DNA from: a virus
Strand: one strand, 5' to 3'
Length of the DNA: 23,851 nucleotides
Virus record (IMG/VR): IMGVR_UViG_3300032265_000319
Coordinates: 1 to 23,851 of that record
The notes under the pieces were generated by a model that saw only the letters and a program-made list of their open reading frames with translations, made no database searches and had not been told where the DNA came from. Below are positions 10,828-18,894 of the stretch, piece after piece. Every line of letters begins with the position of its first letter. Position 1 is the stretch's first letter. Made by a program: the position numbers and the translations under genes.

Positions 10828-10834
10828 TAAATAT
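10828..10834 (+). promoter_or_regulatory. T4-type late promoter element (ATAAATA)
   Basis: CATAAATATAC lies in the 34-bp gap between the second and third fibre genes, about 21 bases before the next ATG and ahead of the ribosome binding site AAGGAAAAGG. It is the same 7-of-8 match to the T4 late consensus seen at 6057. It would give the third fibre and the following structural gene their own late transcript. Confidence 0.55.
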
Positions 10835-10854
10835 ACAAACAAGGAAAAGGCGCA

Positions 10855-12375
10855 ATGTCATACACGATAAATCATTACAACGGTTCATTATTAACAGTAG
10901 TATCGGAAGGAACCGTAGATACTAGCACAGATCTTACATTAATTGGTAAGAATTATGCTGGATATGGCACTGCTCAAAACGATAATTTTGTATGGTTATT
11001 AGAAAATTTTGCAAATACTACTGAGCCTCCTTCCCCATTAACCGGTCAAATTTGGTTTGATAGTGCCAATCTTAAATTAAAATTTTATGACGGTAGCAAA
11101 TTTAGAACAACTAGTAGTACCGAAGTCAGTGCCATACCTCCAACTGGACTAACTCTTGGAGATTTATGGTTTGATACTACAACGGATCAACTATATGCAT
11201 ACAATGGCAACCTATCAGATCCTTTTACATTGATTGGCCCGCAAGGAGTTACAGGACAAGGACTTACTGAGATGCAATCAATTTCAGTAAAAGACACTTC
11301 TAATGCTTCGCATCCAATTATACAAGCGGTTATTAACGGTACGGTAGTGTTTATAATTAATGCAGATAGTGCATTTACACTTAACTCTATTAATCCTATT
11401 AACGGATTTGATAGAATTGAACAAGGTCTTACTCTTGCATATACCCGACAAGCAGATAACGGCATAACAAATAGTAGTACAGCACATAGATGGTGGGGAA
11501 CAGCAACTAATTCTGATAAGTTAAACGGCCTTCCTTCTTCTAGTTATGTACAAAGTGATAGTCCTATTTTTATGGGTACAGCACACTTTCCTGATACTGG
11601 ATATACTGTTGGCGGATCAACTGGATTAGTTAATCCTAAACTAAAAATTAGTATTGGTAATTCTGGAATCACGCCAATCGTTGAAAACGTTGTTAATGAT
11701 ACAATAGCATTTCGAACTACATCGGGCGCAGGAAAACTATATCCTTTAACAATTAAAGGTAATGATTTATTACCAGGCGGCCCTTTAGCAATTACTAATT
11801 TTACTTCCGACAGCACAAATAACTTAGGTAGTTCCACAGCACGATGGTCTACTGTTTGGGCCGTAAATTTTAACGGAACTGCTACAAATTCAAATTATTT
11901 ACTGGTCGGTGGAAGTCCGTCCGCTGCGTCTGTAGCAAGTGCTCCAAATACTATTGTTGCAAGAAATAGTAATAACGATATATTTGCTAATGTTATAAAC
12001 GGTACATCTACAAGTGCAAACTATGCTGACTTGGCTGAAAAGTACCTTGCTGATAAAACATATGATATTGGTACAGTTGTATCAGTTGGTGGAACAGCTG
12101 AAATAACCGAATCTAAAAACGGAGATCTTCCTATAGGTGTAATTAGTGAAAATCCTGCATATAAAATGAATGCAACGTTAGTAAACGGTGTTTATGTTGC
12201 ATTAAAAGGCCGTGTTCCTGTAAAAGTTGAAGGTCCAGTTGTCAAAGGTCAGAGATTAGTTGCAAGTAATAATGGTTGCGCACAAGTTGCAACAAATACG
12301 GTAGATACTTTTGCTATAGCATTAGAAACTAACGACACAACTTCAATTAAATTAGTAGAATGTGTTATACTTTAA
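10855..12375 (+). CDS. Tail fibre protein, third paralog
   Basis: This is a 506-aa fibre protein. Residues 1 to about 225 are the shared N-terminal module (DLTLIGKNYAGYG, NDNFVWLLENFAN, LTGQIWFDS, GDLWFDTT, then HRWWGTATNSDKLNG). Residues about 225-380 are a short shaft. The last 120 residues are a distinct C-terminal domain starting YADLAEKYLADKTYDIGTVV and continuing with GVISENPAYKMN and VALKGRVPVKVEGPVVKG. I recognise this ending from many phage and bacterial fibre-like proteins, where a related region is sometimes linked to intramolecular chaperone or peptidase G2 domains. No catalytic residue can be assigned here, so autoprocessing is only a possibility. It lies behind its own late-type promoter with an AAGGAAAAGG ribosome binding site. 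Confidence 0.88.
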   Translation: MSYTINHYNGSLLTVVSEGTVDTSTDLTLIGKNYAGYGTAQNDNFVWLLENFANTTEPPSPLTGQIWFDSANLKLKFYDGSKFRTTSSTEVSAIPPTGLTLGDLWFDTTTDQLYAYNGNLSDPFTLIGPQGVTGQGLTEMQSISVKDTSNASHPIIQAVINGTVVFIINADSAFTLNSINPINGFDRIEQGLTLAYTRQADNGITNSSTAHRWWGTATNSDKLNGLPSSSYVQSDSPIFMGTAHFPDTGYTVGGSTGLVNPKLKISIGNSGITPIVENVVNDTIAFRTTSGAGKLYPLTIKGNDLLPGGPLAITNFTSDSTNNLGSSTARWSTVWAVNFNGTATNSNYLLVGGSPSAASVASAPNTIVARNSNNDIFANVINGTSTSANYADLAEKYLADKTYDIGTVVSVGGTAEITESKNGDLPIGVISENPAYKMNATLVNGVYVALKGRVPVKVEGPVVKGQRLVASNNGCAQVATNTVDTFAIALETNDTTSIKLVECVIL

Positions 12376-12406
12376 AAATGACTAATTTAAAAACAAAAGG
12401 TAAAAA

Positions 12407-13597
12407 ATGACTGTTTCTATTGTTTCATTTACAGGATATATTAATAACGGCACAAACGGAGTTGCAGGAACTACATTAACAGTTTCAGTAATATCTTCGG
12501 GAAGAATTGAGTTAGGCATGGCTATTTCAGATGATGCTAATACAATTAGTGCCAATACACGTATTATATCTCAACTAACTGGAAGCACTGGAAGTACAGG
12601 AACTTATCAAGTAACTGTTAGTCAGTCATCAGGAACAAGTTCTGCCAAATTAAATATTACTGGAACGTCTGCTGGAAAGATACTTGCAAGTGACTATAAC
12701 GTATTACAATCAAAATTAGCACTAGTAATGTCTACAGGATTTGGAAGATACGGTTACGGACAAGTATCTCCGAGATATACTAGTTCTCAAATATCAGGCA
12801 ATCCTATTATTACCGCTGATCAATGGTCAAAACTAAGAGATGATACTATCAAGGCATATTATCATCAAGGTTCAATTGGTAATTTAACAATACCAATTGT
12901 TCCGGTAAAAACCAATACTATTACTGGAACAGATTATGCACTTTATGCAAATTTAATACAGTCAGTTTATAATAATTTAAATACTACACCACCTGCTGGC
13001 CAAGCTAGTCTTGTGACATTCCCGCAAGCGGTTCGAACTAGTTCTTGGAATGGTACAGTATATCATACAGTAACACTAACATTTCCTACTAGAAATGACG
13101 CCAGGTACTACTTTAACTCTGGTAGTAATTTACAATTTAGTGCTAGTTTGATTAATTATCCTGGGTACCCAGGATATACACAAGGACCAGATGCTTCTTT
13201 TGCAAAAGATAGTGATTGGAATATGTTGTTATCTAATATGAAAAAAATTACATTTGATATCAACGGTACAACTTCAACAGGATCTTATACAACCATTGGT
13301 TCTAATATTGGTTTTTATAATCTTACTACTACCCCGCAGAATATTTTCCAAAAGAAAACAGCTAGCCCGTCTTATACTAATAATCAGTATGATATATTGG
13401 CTAGTATAGATGCTACTGGAAGAATTTTAACTTTTAGCATACAATTTGCAGACCTTTCTGGAGGTAATCCTGATGAAAGTGTTGAAGGCACATTAACCAG
13501 CACAGTTCAAGCATATTATTCTACTGGTAGTAATGTTCAAGTTAGCTTGCCTAGTTATAGCTCTACAATTACAGGCGGAGTAATAGTAGCTCCTTAG
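12407..13597 (+). CDS. Putative fibre-associated virion structural protein, 396 aa
   Basis: The first 80 or so residues (GTTLTVSVISSGRIELGMAI ... LTGSTGSTGTYQVTVSQ) are the same module that is inserted in the second fibre gene. The remaining 310 residues include SDYNVLQSKLALVMSTGFGRYGYGQ, an aromatic and Gly-rich central part (NYPGYPGYTQG) and DSDWNMLLSNMKKITFD. The composition is all-beta and structural with no enzyme motif. The gene follows the third fibre by 31 bp with an AAAGGT ribosome binding site and is the last gene of the structural block. The next gene has a different promoter class. It may be a fibre tip, baseplate spike accessory or capsid decoration protein; the sequence does not decide. 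Confidence 0.78.
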   Translation: MTVSIVSFTGYINNGTNGVAGTTLTVSVISSGRIELGMAISDDANTISANTRIISQLTGSTGSTGTYQVTVSQSSGTSSAKLNITGTSAGKILASDYNVLQSKLALVMSTGFGRYGYGQVSPRYTSSQISGNPIITADQWSKLRDDTIKAYYHQGSIGNLTIPIVPVKTNTITGTDYALYANLIQSVYNNLNTTPPAGQASLVTFPQAVRTSSWNGTVYHTVTLTFPTRNDARYYFNSGSNLQFSASLINYPGYPGYTQGPDASFAKDSDWNMLLSNMKKITFDINGTTSTGSYTTIGSNIGFYNLTTTPQNIFQKKTASPSYTNNQYDILASIDATGRILTFSIQFADLSGGNPDESVEGTLTSTVQAYYSTGSNVQVSLPSYSSTITGGVIVAP

Positions 13598-13659
13598 TCA
13601 ACATACTTTATTACACCCGTTACAAATTCTAAAAGTTATAAAATAATCATCAGCATCTG

Positions 13660-13688
13660 TTGACAGGATAATTAAAGTAGTGTATTAT
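13660..13688 (+). promoter_or_regulatory. Sigma70-type promoter of the glycosyltransferase operon
   Basis: TTGACA at 13660-13665 and TATTAT at 13683-13688 are separated by exactly 17 bp, matching the bacterial housekeeping consensus in 6 of 6 and 5 of 6 positions. Transcription would start near 13695, giving a leader of about 17 bases that contains GGAG just upstream of the ATG at 13712. It lies in the 114-bp gap between the late structural block and the next operon, so that operon is probably read by unmodified host RNA polymerase before or independently of late genes. I see no terminator for the upstream block in this gap. Confidence 0.75.
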
Positions 13689-13711
13689 AAACATTACGGA
13701 GTTATCTGCCC

Positions 13712-14062
13712 ATGGATGAAAGAATTGAAAAAGCGTTTGAAGTTGCCAATTATATGGCAACACTTAGTAATCAACGCCGAATTATATTAGAAGAATACAA
13801 TCACTCGTTAATATACTATATCAATGGTGCTACATTTAAACTTACACCATCTCTTATTAGTTTTGTAAAAACATTAATTGATCTCGGAAATAAAGAAAAT
13901 GTTGTTTTAATTGATGACAATAATTTTCCAGCACTAGTAGAAGATTTAGATATTTTTCTAACTAACATAACTTCTAAATATTTAGAATCTGTAAAAACGT
14001 ATGCAGATGCGTTTAACGACTTACGAGCTAAACGTAAAATTGCAGGTATTGTTGAGTTATGA
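13712..14062 (+). CDS. Conserved-looking small phage protein, 116 aa, unknown function
   Basis: This 116-aa soluble, mostly helical protein has N-terminus MDERIEKAFEVANYMATLS, then LEEYNHSLIYYINGATFKLT, SFVKTLIDLG and a C-terminal helix ending RAKRKIAGIVEL. I recall a family of this type in T4-like marine phages but know no function for it. It is the first gene of the operon, placed directly behind the sigma70-type promoter, with GGAG ten bases before the ATG. It overlaps the following glycosyltransferase by four bases (ATGA), so its translation is coupled to that gene. A regulatory or structural role cannot be told apart from sequence. Confidence 0.85.
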   Translation: MDERIEKAFEVANYMATLSNQRRIILEEYNHSLIYYINGATFKLTPSLISFVKTLIDLGNKENVVLIDDNNFPALVEDLDIFLTNITSKYLESVKTYADAFNDLRAKRKIAGIVEL

Positions 14063-14907
14063 GCCAAGGCATTGTAATTTTTGCTCAAAATAATGCAGAT
14101 GTTGATTATATAAAATTAGCTACATTTTCAGCTAATCAGGCAAAACAATATCTTGATTTGCCCGTGAGTTTAATTACAGATAGCAGAGGTTGGTTAGAAA
14201 AAAGCCAGCCAAATCATCCATTTGATCAAATTATTGATGTTGAATATACATCAGCATCTCAGCGCAAATCGTTTTTTGACGGCTCACTAACATCCAAAAA
14301 TCTTGAGTGGAGAAACTTTGCACGTAATCTTGCATATGATTTAACACCCTATGACACTACACTAGTCATTGATAGTGATTATATTATCAACAGCGATAAT
14401 TTAAAACTAGCATTTGCACGGGATATAGATTTTCAGATATATTCAAAAAGTATGGATTTAGCATCTTGGAGAAATACAGAAGAATTTGATCGTGTTAATA
14501 TGTACAGTATTCCATTTTACTGGGCTACGGCATTTATATTTCAAAAAAATAAAATTACTAAATCATTTTTTAATTTAATTGCTTATATTAAATCTAATTG
14601 GAATTATTATCGTATACTTTATAATATAGATTCTACGTTATTTCGAAATGATTATGCTTTTAGTATTGCTATACATATTATGAACGAAAAAGGATTGAAT
14701 TCTTTTGCTATGGAGTTACCAGGAAGTATGGTATATACTAAAGATAAAGATCTATTAGTTTCTTCAGTAGATAATAAAATGAAATTTCTATTAGAAAAGA
14801 AAGACTATCCAGGCGAATATATTTTAGCTAAGACACAAGGTTTAGATATTCATGTAATGAATAAATTTAGTCTAAGCAGATTTATCGACGGAGGTTCAGG
14901 TGTCTAA
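14059..14907 (+). CDS. GT-A-like glycosyltransferase, first of a tandem pair
   Basis: This 282-aa protein starts with the beta-strand of a nucleotide-sugar binding fold (GIVIFAQNN), followed by VSLITDSRGWL. It has the metal-binding DxD motif as DSD at residues 105-107 within TLVIDSDYII, the layout expected of GT8-like enzymes (glycogenin and LPS glucosyl/galactosyltransferase type) that transfer a sugar from a nucleotide donor. There is no signal peptide or membrane segment, so it acts in the cytoplasm. The N-terminal 45 residues align with those of the next gene, pointing to a tandem duplication that has diverged strongly. The start overlaps the upstream stop by four bases and has no strong Shine-Dalgarno, so it is translationally coupled. 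Donor and acceptor are unknown; virion proteins or host surface glycans are the likely acceptors. Confidence 0.75.
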   Translation: MSQGIVIFAQNNADVDYIKLATFSANQAKQYLDLPVSLITDSRGWLEKSQPNHPFDQIIDVEYTSASQRKSFFDGSLTSKNLEWRNFARNLAYDLTPYDTTLVIDSDYIINSDNLKLAFARDIDFQIYSKSMDLASWRNTEEFDRVNMYSIPFYWATAFIFQKNKITKSFFNLIAYIKSNWNYYRILYNIDSTLFRNDYAFSIAIHIMNEKGLNSFAMELPGSMVYTKDKDLLVSSVDNKMKFLLEKKDYPGEYILAKTQGLDIHVMNKFSLSRFIDGGSGV

Positions 14908-15730
14908 AGGATTTTTAGTACTAGCTCAAAATACAGATTCTGTCGATTATATTCAGCAAGCCTATGCTTTAGCGTTGAGTATTCGTTGGAGTCAAAAAAC
15001 TATTACTAATATTTCATTAGTAACTGATGATATTGTCCCAAAAGAATACCAGTCTGCATTTGATAAAATTATTCCGATACCGTTTGGTAGTCCAGAAAGT
15101 GCTAGCCTTTATAGAGCAGAGAATCGTTGGAAACTCTACTATGCCAGTCCCTATGACGAAACTATTGTACTAGATACAGACATGTTAGTATTGGAAGATT
15201 TAAGTTCTTGGTGGAAATATTGTGAAAATTACGATATAAGATATTGCAATAGAATACAAAATTACAAATTAGAAACAGTACAAGATAAGTTACATAGAAA
15301 AACATTTCTTGCTAACAAGTTATCATGCCCATATGCAGCATTGCATTACTTTAAAAAATCAAACTCTGCTTACGAATTTTATAAAGTTTTAGAATTTGTT
15401 TGCAATAACTGGGAATGGTGTTGGGATAAATTTGCCCCTGAAGAATATCAAAAATGGTTAAGTATGGATTTAGCTGTTGCAGTAGCAATTGAAATAACTG
15501 GTGCTTACGATGTTTTGGATGCAAACAATCCAATGGAATTTGTACATATGAAAACACATCTACAAGGATGGAAAACTTCATCAAATTTGTGGCAAGATTT
15601 TGTACTTACAAACTTTACCAATGAGCTAACCGTAGCTAATATAAAACAACAAAAACTGTTTCATTACATAGAAAAAGATTTTTTATCTGAACATATTTTA
15701 TCAAGACTACAGGAGTTAGCACATGGCTAA
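14900..15730 (+). CDS. GT-A-like glycosyltransferase, second of a tandem pair
   Basis: This 276-aa protein starts at GTG 14900, preceded by GGAGG at 14890-14894 and overlapping the upstream gene by 8 bases. Residues 5-45 (FLVLAQNTDSVDY ... ISLVTDD) match the nucleotide-sugar binding start of its neighbour. DTD at residues 92-94 in IVLDTDMLVLEDL is a textbook GT8-like DxD followed by the usual hydrophobic strand and 'L..W'. A C-terminal EFVHMKTHLQGW could supply the metal-binding histidine seen in GT8 enzymes. The middle (NNWEWCWDKFAPEEYQKW) is rich in aromatic residues, as in acceptor-binding lobes. It is soluble, with no membrane segment. The two genes probably act on the same glycan or on successive sugars; this is inferred from duplication and linkage. 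Confidence 0.78.
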   Translation: MSKGFLVLAQNTDSVDYIQQAYALALSIRWSQKTITNISLVTDDIVPKEYQSAFDKIIPIPFGSPESASLYRAENRWKLYYASPYDETIVLDTDMLVLEDLSSWWKYCENYDIRYCNRIQNYKLETVQDKLHRKTFLANKLSCPYAALHYFKKSNSAYEFYKVLEFVCNNWEWCWDKFAPEEYQKWLSMDLAVAVAIEITGAYDVLDANNPMEFVHMKTHLQGWKTSSNLWQDFVLTNFTNELTVANIKQQKLFHYIEKDFLSEHILSRLQELAHG

Positions 15731-16355
15731 ACGCTCTCAAAAACAAAAAATCGTAGAGGTAGTTGAGCCTAAATTCTATGCTCATTATGACGGAATGACT
15801 AGGAATATCTTCAGCGTAAACAATCATAAAATTGAAGGGTGGCCGCATTTTGTGGAAATTTCGTTTCCCGAGTATGAAAGATTAGTTACTGGAAAAGATG
15901 AGTTTACTGATTTTCACATAGGAACTGTTATAGCTGTTGACGGAACCGCTTCTTTAGGACTAGTTTCTAAAAAAGTTATACAAGAACATAATTTTAAAAA
16001 TAGATTACTATATTGGATTGAGCGTGAAACAGAAAATGCCGACATGGAAATTCATTATGATGCATACAATTCCCAGTGGGTATTTTTAGTCTCAGACGAA
16101 TTTAGACAACGATACTATTCTAATCAACTACCAATAAGTTCAATTTCTTTTTTTATCACGCTAGGAAAAGATCCTAACTTTTTACTACGTGTAATTGATA
16201 TAGATTTAAAATCAATAGTCTCAGATAAAATTTTAATAAATTTTGATAGTAAGTGGGAATCAAATATTGATTTAATTGCAATTACTTCCAGTCTATCAAC
16301 TATTACATACTCTCTTAAAATTTGGAAAATATATGAGCAAGATCAAAGTAATTGA
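15723..16355 (+). CDS. Unknown phage protein inside the glycosyltransferase operon, 210 aa
   Basis: This 210-aa protein does not resemble a family I know. Its N-terminus is basic (MAKRSQKQKIVEVVEPK), followed by YAHYDGMTRNIFSVNN, EGWPHFVEISFPEYERLVTG, a Gly/Val-rich TVIAVDGTASLGLVS and an alternating hydrophobic C-terminal half that suggests beta structure. It has no signal peptide or clear membrane helix. AGGAG ends seven bases before the ATG. It overlaps the second glycosyltransferase by 8 bases and the next gene by 23 bases, so it is firmly part of the operon. Between two pairs of sugar-transfer proteins it might be a virion protein that is their target, or an accessory factor; neither is shown by the sequence. 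Confidence 0.8.
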   Translation: MAKRSQKQKIVEVVEPKFYAHYDGMTRNIFSVNNHKIEGWPHFVEISFPEYERLVTGKDEFTDFHIGTVIAVDGTASLGLVSKKVIQEHNFKNRLLYWIERETENADMEIHYDAYNSQWVFLVSDEFRQRYYSNQLPISSISFFITLGKDPNFLLRVIDIDLKSIVSDKILINFDSKWESNIDLIAITSSLSTITYSLKIWKIYEQDQSN

Positions 16356-17229
16356 ACAAGACATAATATTTCTCAGCTATGATGAACCTAATGCTGAAAA
16401 GAACTATGCCGATTTACTAGCAAAAGTGCCATGGGCTAAACGTGTGCATGGAGTCAAGGGTAGTGATGCAGCACACAAGGCCTGTGCAGCGCAATGCGAA
16501 ACAGAATACTTTGTTACAGTCGATGGTGATAATATCATTGATCCTAGTTTTTTAGAAGTTGAAATTGATTTGGATACACTGGGTCTTACTAAGGATCATG
16601 TGTTTAGTTGGTGCGGCAAGGTACATGTTAACAACCTCATGTATGGCAACGGCGGCTTAAAAATGTGGACACCGGCATTTGTAAACAACATGCGTACACA
16701 TGAAAACAGTGTTGCAACTGACACTAAGGGCCTAGTGGAATTTTGTTTTGATGACAAATATTATCAGTTTGATGAAAACTATAGTGAAAGTTTTACCAAT
16801 GCAAGTGCTTTCCAAGCATGGAGAGCTGGGTTTAGAGAAGGTGTAAAAATGTCATTGGATCAAGGCGAAAAAGTCAGCGATATTAATAAAATATTTTGGA
16901 AAAATTATCATAGGTTATTAATTTGGTGTAATATTGGTGCTGATGTTCCTAACGGATCGTGGAGCATGTACGGTGCTAGAGAAGGTGCGTACCTTACTAA
17001 CTGCACTGACTGGGATTATACTAATGTACGCGATTTTGATTGGTTAACTAATCAGTGGGAAACACAATATAGTAAAGTAACTGAAAAAATGTTACCTTAC
17101 GAAATTATGGGTTTAGGTGAAACACTTAAACACGAATGCGGTTTGGAAATCACAGACGTTGATTCAACAGGAAGTAAATTTTTTAAAACAGTTTTTAACA
17201 ACTCGCCCCGAACTCTTAGGAAACGATAA
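16333..17229 (+). CDS. Glycosyltransferase-like protein with C-terminal FRE domain
   Basis: I place the start at ATG 16333 (298 aa), which has TGGA upstream and a normal 23-base overlap, rather than at an in-frame start at 16276 that would lie deep in the previous gene. The N-terminal half looks like a short GT2-type nucleotide-sugar fold: IIFLSYDEPNAEKNYADLL, VKGSDAAHKACAA, and DGD at residues 64-66 in FVTVDGDNIIDPSF. A tryptophan- and glycine-rich part follows (HVFSWCGKVHVNNLMYGNGG). Residues about 163-246 hold the domain repeated in the next protein: WRAGFREGVKMS, then LLIWCNIGADVPNGSWSMYG, AREGAY and DFDWLTNQWE. The gene ends one base into the next start. The activity is inferred, as the DxD context is less standard than in the two GT8-like genes. 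Confidence 0.72.
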   Translation: MSKIKVIEQDIIFLSYDEPNAEKNYADLLAKVPWAKRVHGVKGSDAAHKACAAQCETEYFVTVDGDNIIDPSFLEVEIDLDTLGLTKDHVFSWCGKVHVNNLMYGNGGLKMWTPAFVNNMRTHENSVATDTKGLVEFCFDDKYYQFDENYSESFTNASAFQAWRAGFREGVKMSLDQGEKVSDINKIFWKNYHRLLIWCNIGADVPNGSWSMYGAREGAYLTNCTDWDYTNVRDFDWLTNQWETQYSKVTEKMLPYEIMGLGETLKHECGLEITDVDSTGSKFFKTVFNNSPRTLRKR

Positions 17230-18236
17230 TGTACGATATTGCCTTTATTAGTTACAACGAACCATTAGCCACCAGCAAATATATTGATTTGTTAACACAA
17301 TTCCCTTATCGTAAAGTTATACGAATAAATGATGTAAAAGGTATACGAGAAGCTCATATTGAGGCAGCAAAACAAGTTACAACTGCTATGTTTTACGTTG
17401 TAGATGCTGATGCAAAAATACTTCCTAGTTTTAAATTTGATTTAAAACTACTTCCCCAGGAAGAAGACATTGTGCATGTTTGGCGAAGCGTCAATCCGGT
17501 AAATGGATTAGAGTACGGTTACGGAGCGGTAAAATTATTACCTACTCAATTGACACTTACTATGGATTTTTCTAATCCAGATATGACTACTAGCATTAGT
17601 AAGAGATTTAAAATTATGCCTGAAGTAAGTAACATTACTCAATTTAATACAGATCCGTTGAGCACATGGCGAAGTGCTTTTAGAGAATGTGTTAAATTAT
17701 CTAGCAAATTAATTGAAGGACAAGTTAATAGTGAAACAGAAAAAAGATTAGATGCATGGTTGTATGCAGGCGGAGACGAACCATTTGGAGAATATTCAAA
17801 GGGCGGCGCGAGTGCGGGAAAATGGTACGGAACCACTCATAAAGATGACCCTGAAGCATTGGCTAAGATAAATGACTACAGCTGGTTAGAACAAGAATTT
17901 GAACAACATATTAAATTATTTGATCCGTTATTTTTTAAAACCTGGACAAAAGAAAAAGAAAAAGAAGCACAACTGTTAGTTACCGAAGAAGATCGAATTA
18001 ACTGGTGGAGAAATGCATTTAGAGAAGCTGCCAATACTACAGATGCACTGCAATTAGAAACTTTATTATATCAAGGAATTAATGAGTATTCTCGAAGCGG
18101 AGCAAGTGCAGGAAAGTGGTGGGGAGAAACTTATCAAAATGATGCAGAAAAAATGCAACAAATTACTGACGATAAGTTTCTAGAGGGTGAGTTTTATTGG
18201 CACACTGAAAATAATCCAGTAGAACAGTTTAAATAA
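17229..18236 (+). CDS. Glycosyltransferase-like protein with two FRE domains
   Basis: This 335-aa protein is a paralog of its upstream neighbour. The N-terminal part has IAFISYNEPLATSKYIDLL, DVKGIREAHIEAA and DAD at residues 59-61 in YVVDADAKILPSF, followed by VWRSVNP and EYGYGAVKLLP. The C-terminal half contains the shared domain twice. Copy one spans about residues 147-226 (WRSAFRECVKLS ... LYAGGDEPFGEYSKGGASAG ... DYSWLEQEFE). Copy two spans about 259-325 (WWRNAFREAANT ... LYQGINEYSRSGASAG ... KFLEGEFYWH). The start shares one base with the upstream stop (TAATG). It is the last + strand gene and its stop overlaps the convergent thyX by 8 bp. Sugar transfer is inferred from the fold-like N-terminus and the operon; the repeated domain has no function I know. 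Confidence 0.7.
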   Translation: MYDIAFISYNEPLATSKYIDLLTQFPYRKVIRINDVKGIREAHIEAAKQVTTAMFYVVDADAKILPSFKFDLKLLPQEEDIVHVWRSVNPVNGLEYGYGAVKLLPTQLTLTMDFSNPDMTTSISKRFKIMPEVSNITQFNTDPLSTWRSAFRECVKLSSKLIEGQVNSETEKRLDAWLYAGGDEPFGEYSKGGASAGKWYGTTHKDDPEALAKINDYSWLEQEFEQHIKLFDPLFFKTWTKEKEKEAQLLVTEEDRINWWRNAFREAANTTDALQLETLLYQGINEYSRSGASAGKWWGETYQNDAEKMQQITDDKFLEGEFYWHTENNPVEQFK

Positions 18237-18891
18237 GATCTTTAGCTAAGGGAAAGATTTCTGCAATGACTTGGGCACAGGCAACGGCTACTTCTTGATG
18301 TTCTTTTTGTGTGCCGTTAGCACTGCGCAATTCGATAAAATGAATCCAACTACGTAGTGTGCCGTTCATGTAAATTCTACTTTCAATCAGGCCTTCTGGT
18401 AGCACAGCACGAGCCTGTTCTTTTGCTATGCCATTAGCGATAGCCCATTCGTATTCACGTTTGGCTGCATAGATGACTCGTTGTTGAGCTCTGTACCATT
18501 CGTTTTGTAACATTGTATCATCCACTTCAACGCTGTTCTGTCTGTTTTTTGGATCTTGAAGTCTAGCTTCTCTTGTAACAAACGACAAGTCTCGAGTAGG
18601 ATCAGCATATCGCTGACTGAACTCTTGGAAACTAAAACTTCTGTGTCGCAAGATTTGTCGGGCAATGTCTCTGGTGGTTGTGATTTCGATACAGGCGGAG
18701 ACCATTTCAAGTGGGCTCCAGTGCTGGTGTTTGACCAAGTACTTGATGAGTTTGTCTGATGTCTCTGTGTTAAGTTGGTTGCTGGGATTGGACACACGGG
18801 CGCAATACGCAATGAGTTCCTGCGCATCCGTGATTCCAAGATTTGCAAATTCTGCTGTTGGTTGTGAGTAACTGAGTAGCTGAACATTCAT
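18229..18891 (-). CDS. thyX: Flavin-dependent thymidylate synthase ThyX
   Basis: This 220-aa protein has the usual ThyX length. It carries the signature RHRxxSxxExSxR at residues 82-94 (RHRSFSFQEFSQR), with Q at 89 where many family members have N. Residues 168-189 (LIESRIYMNGTLRSWIHFIE...) include the C-terminal LRxxxHFxxLR pattern with R180 and R189, the region that binds dUMP and FAD. ThyX makes dTMP from dUMP using methylene-tetrahydrofolate and FADH2, which supplies thymidine for replication of this AT-rich DNA. It is the last gene of the - strand run, three bases after the upstream gene. The ribosome binding site is weak (AAGAAG, nine bases before the ATG). Its 3' end overlaps the convergent + strand gene by 8 bp. 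Confidence 0.96.
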   Translation of the reverse strand: MNVQLLSYSQPTAEFANLGITDAQELIAYCARVSNPSNQLNTETSDKLIKYLVKHQHWSPLEMVSACIEITTTRDIARQILRHRSFSFQEFSQRYADPTRDLSFVTREARLQDPKNRQNSVEVDDTMLQNEWYRAQQRVIYAAKREYEWAIANGIAKEQARAVLPEGLIESRIYMNGTLRSWIHFIELRSANGTQKEHQEVAVACAQVIAEIFPLAKDLI

Positions 18892-18894
18892 TAT

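Noticed and set aside
13636-13646. TTATAAAATAA before the glycosyltransferase operon as a late promoter
   Set aside because: It has an extra A compared with TATAAATA and lies about 70 bases from the gene. The TTGACA/TATTAT promoter is closer and a much better match.
16276-16332. An earlier start for the 298-aa glycosyltransferase-like protein
   Set aside because: It would overlap the upstream gene by 80 bases, and the extra residues do not look like a glycosyltransferase N-terminus. ATG 16333 begins MSKIK just before the first beta strand.
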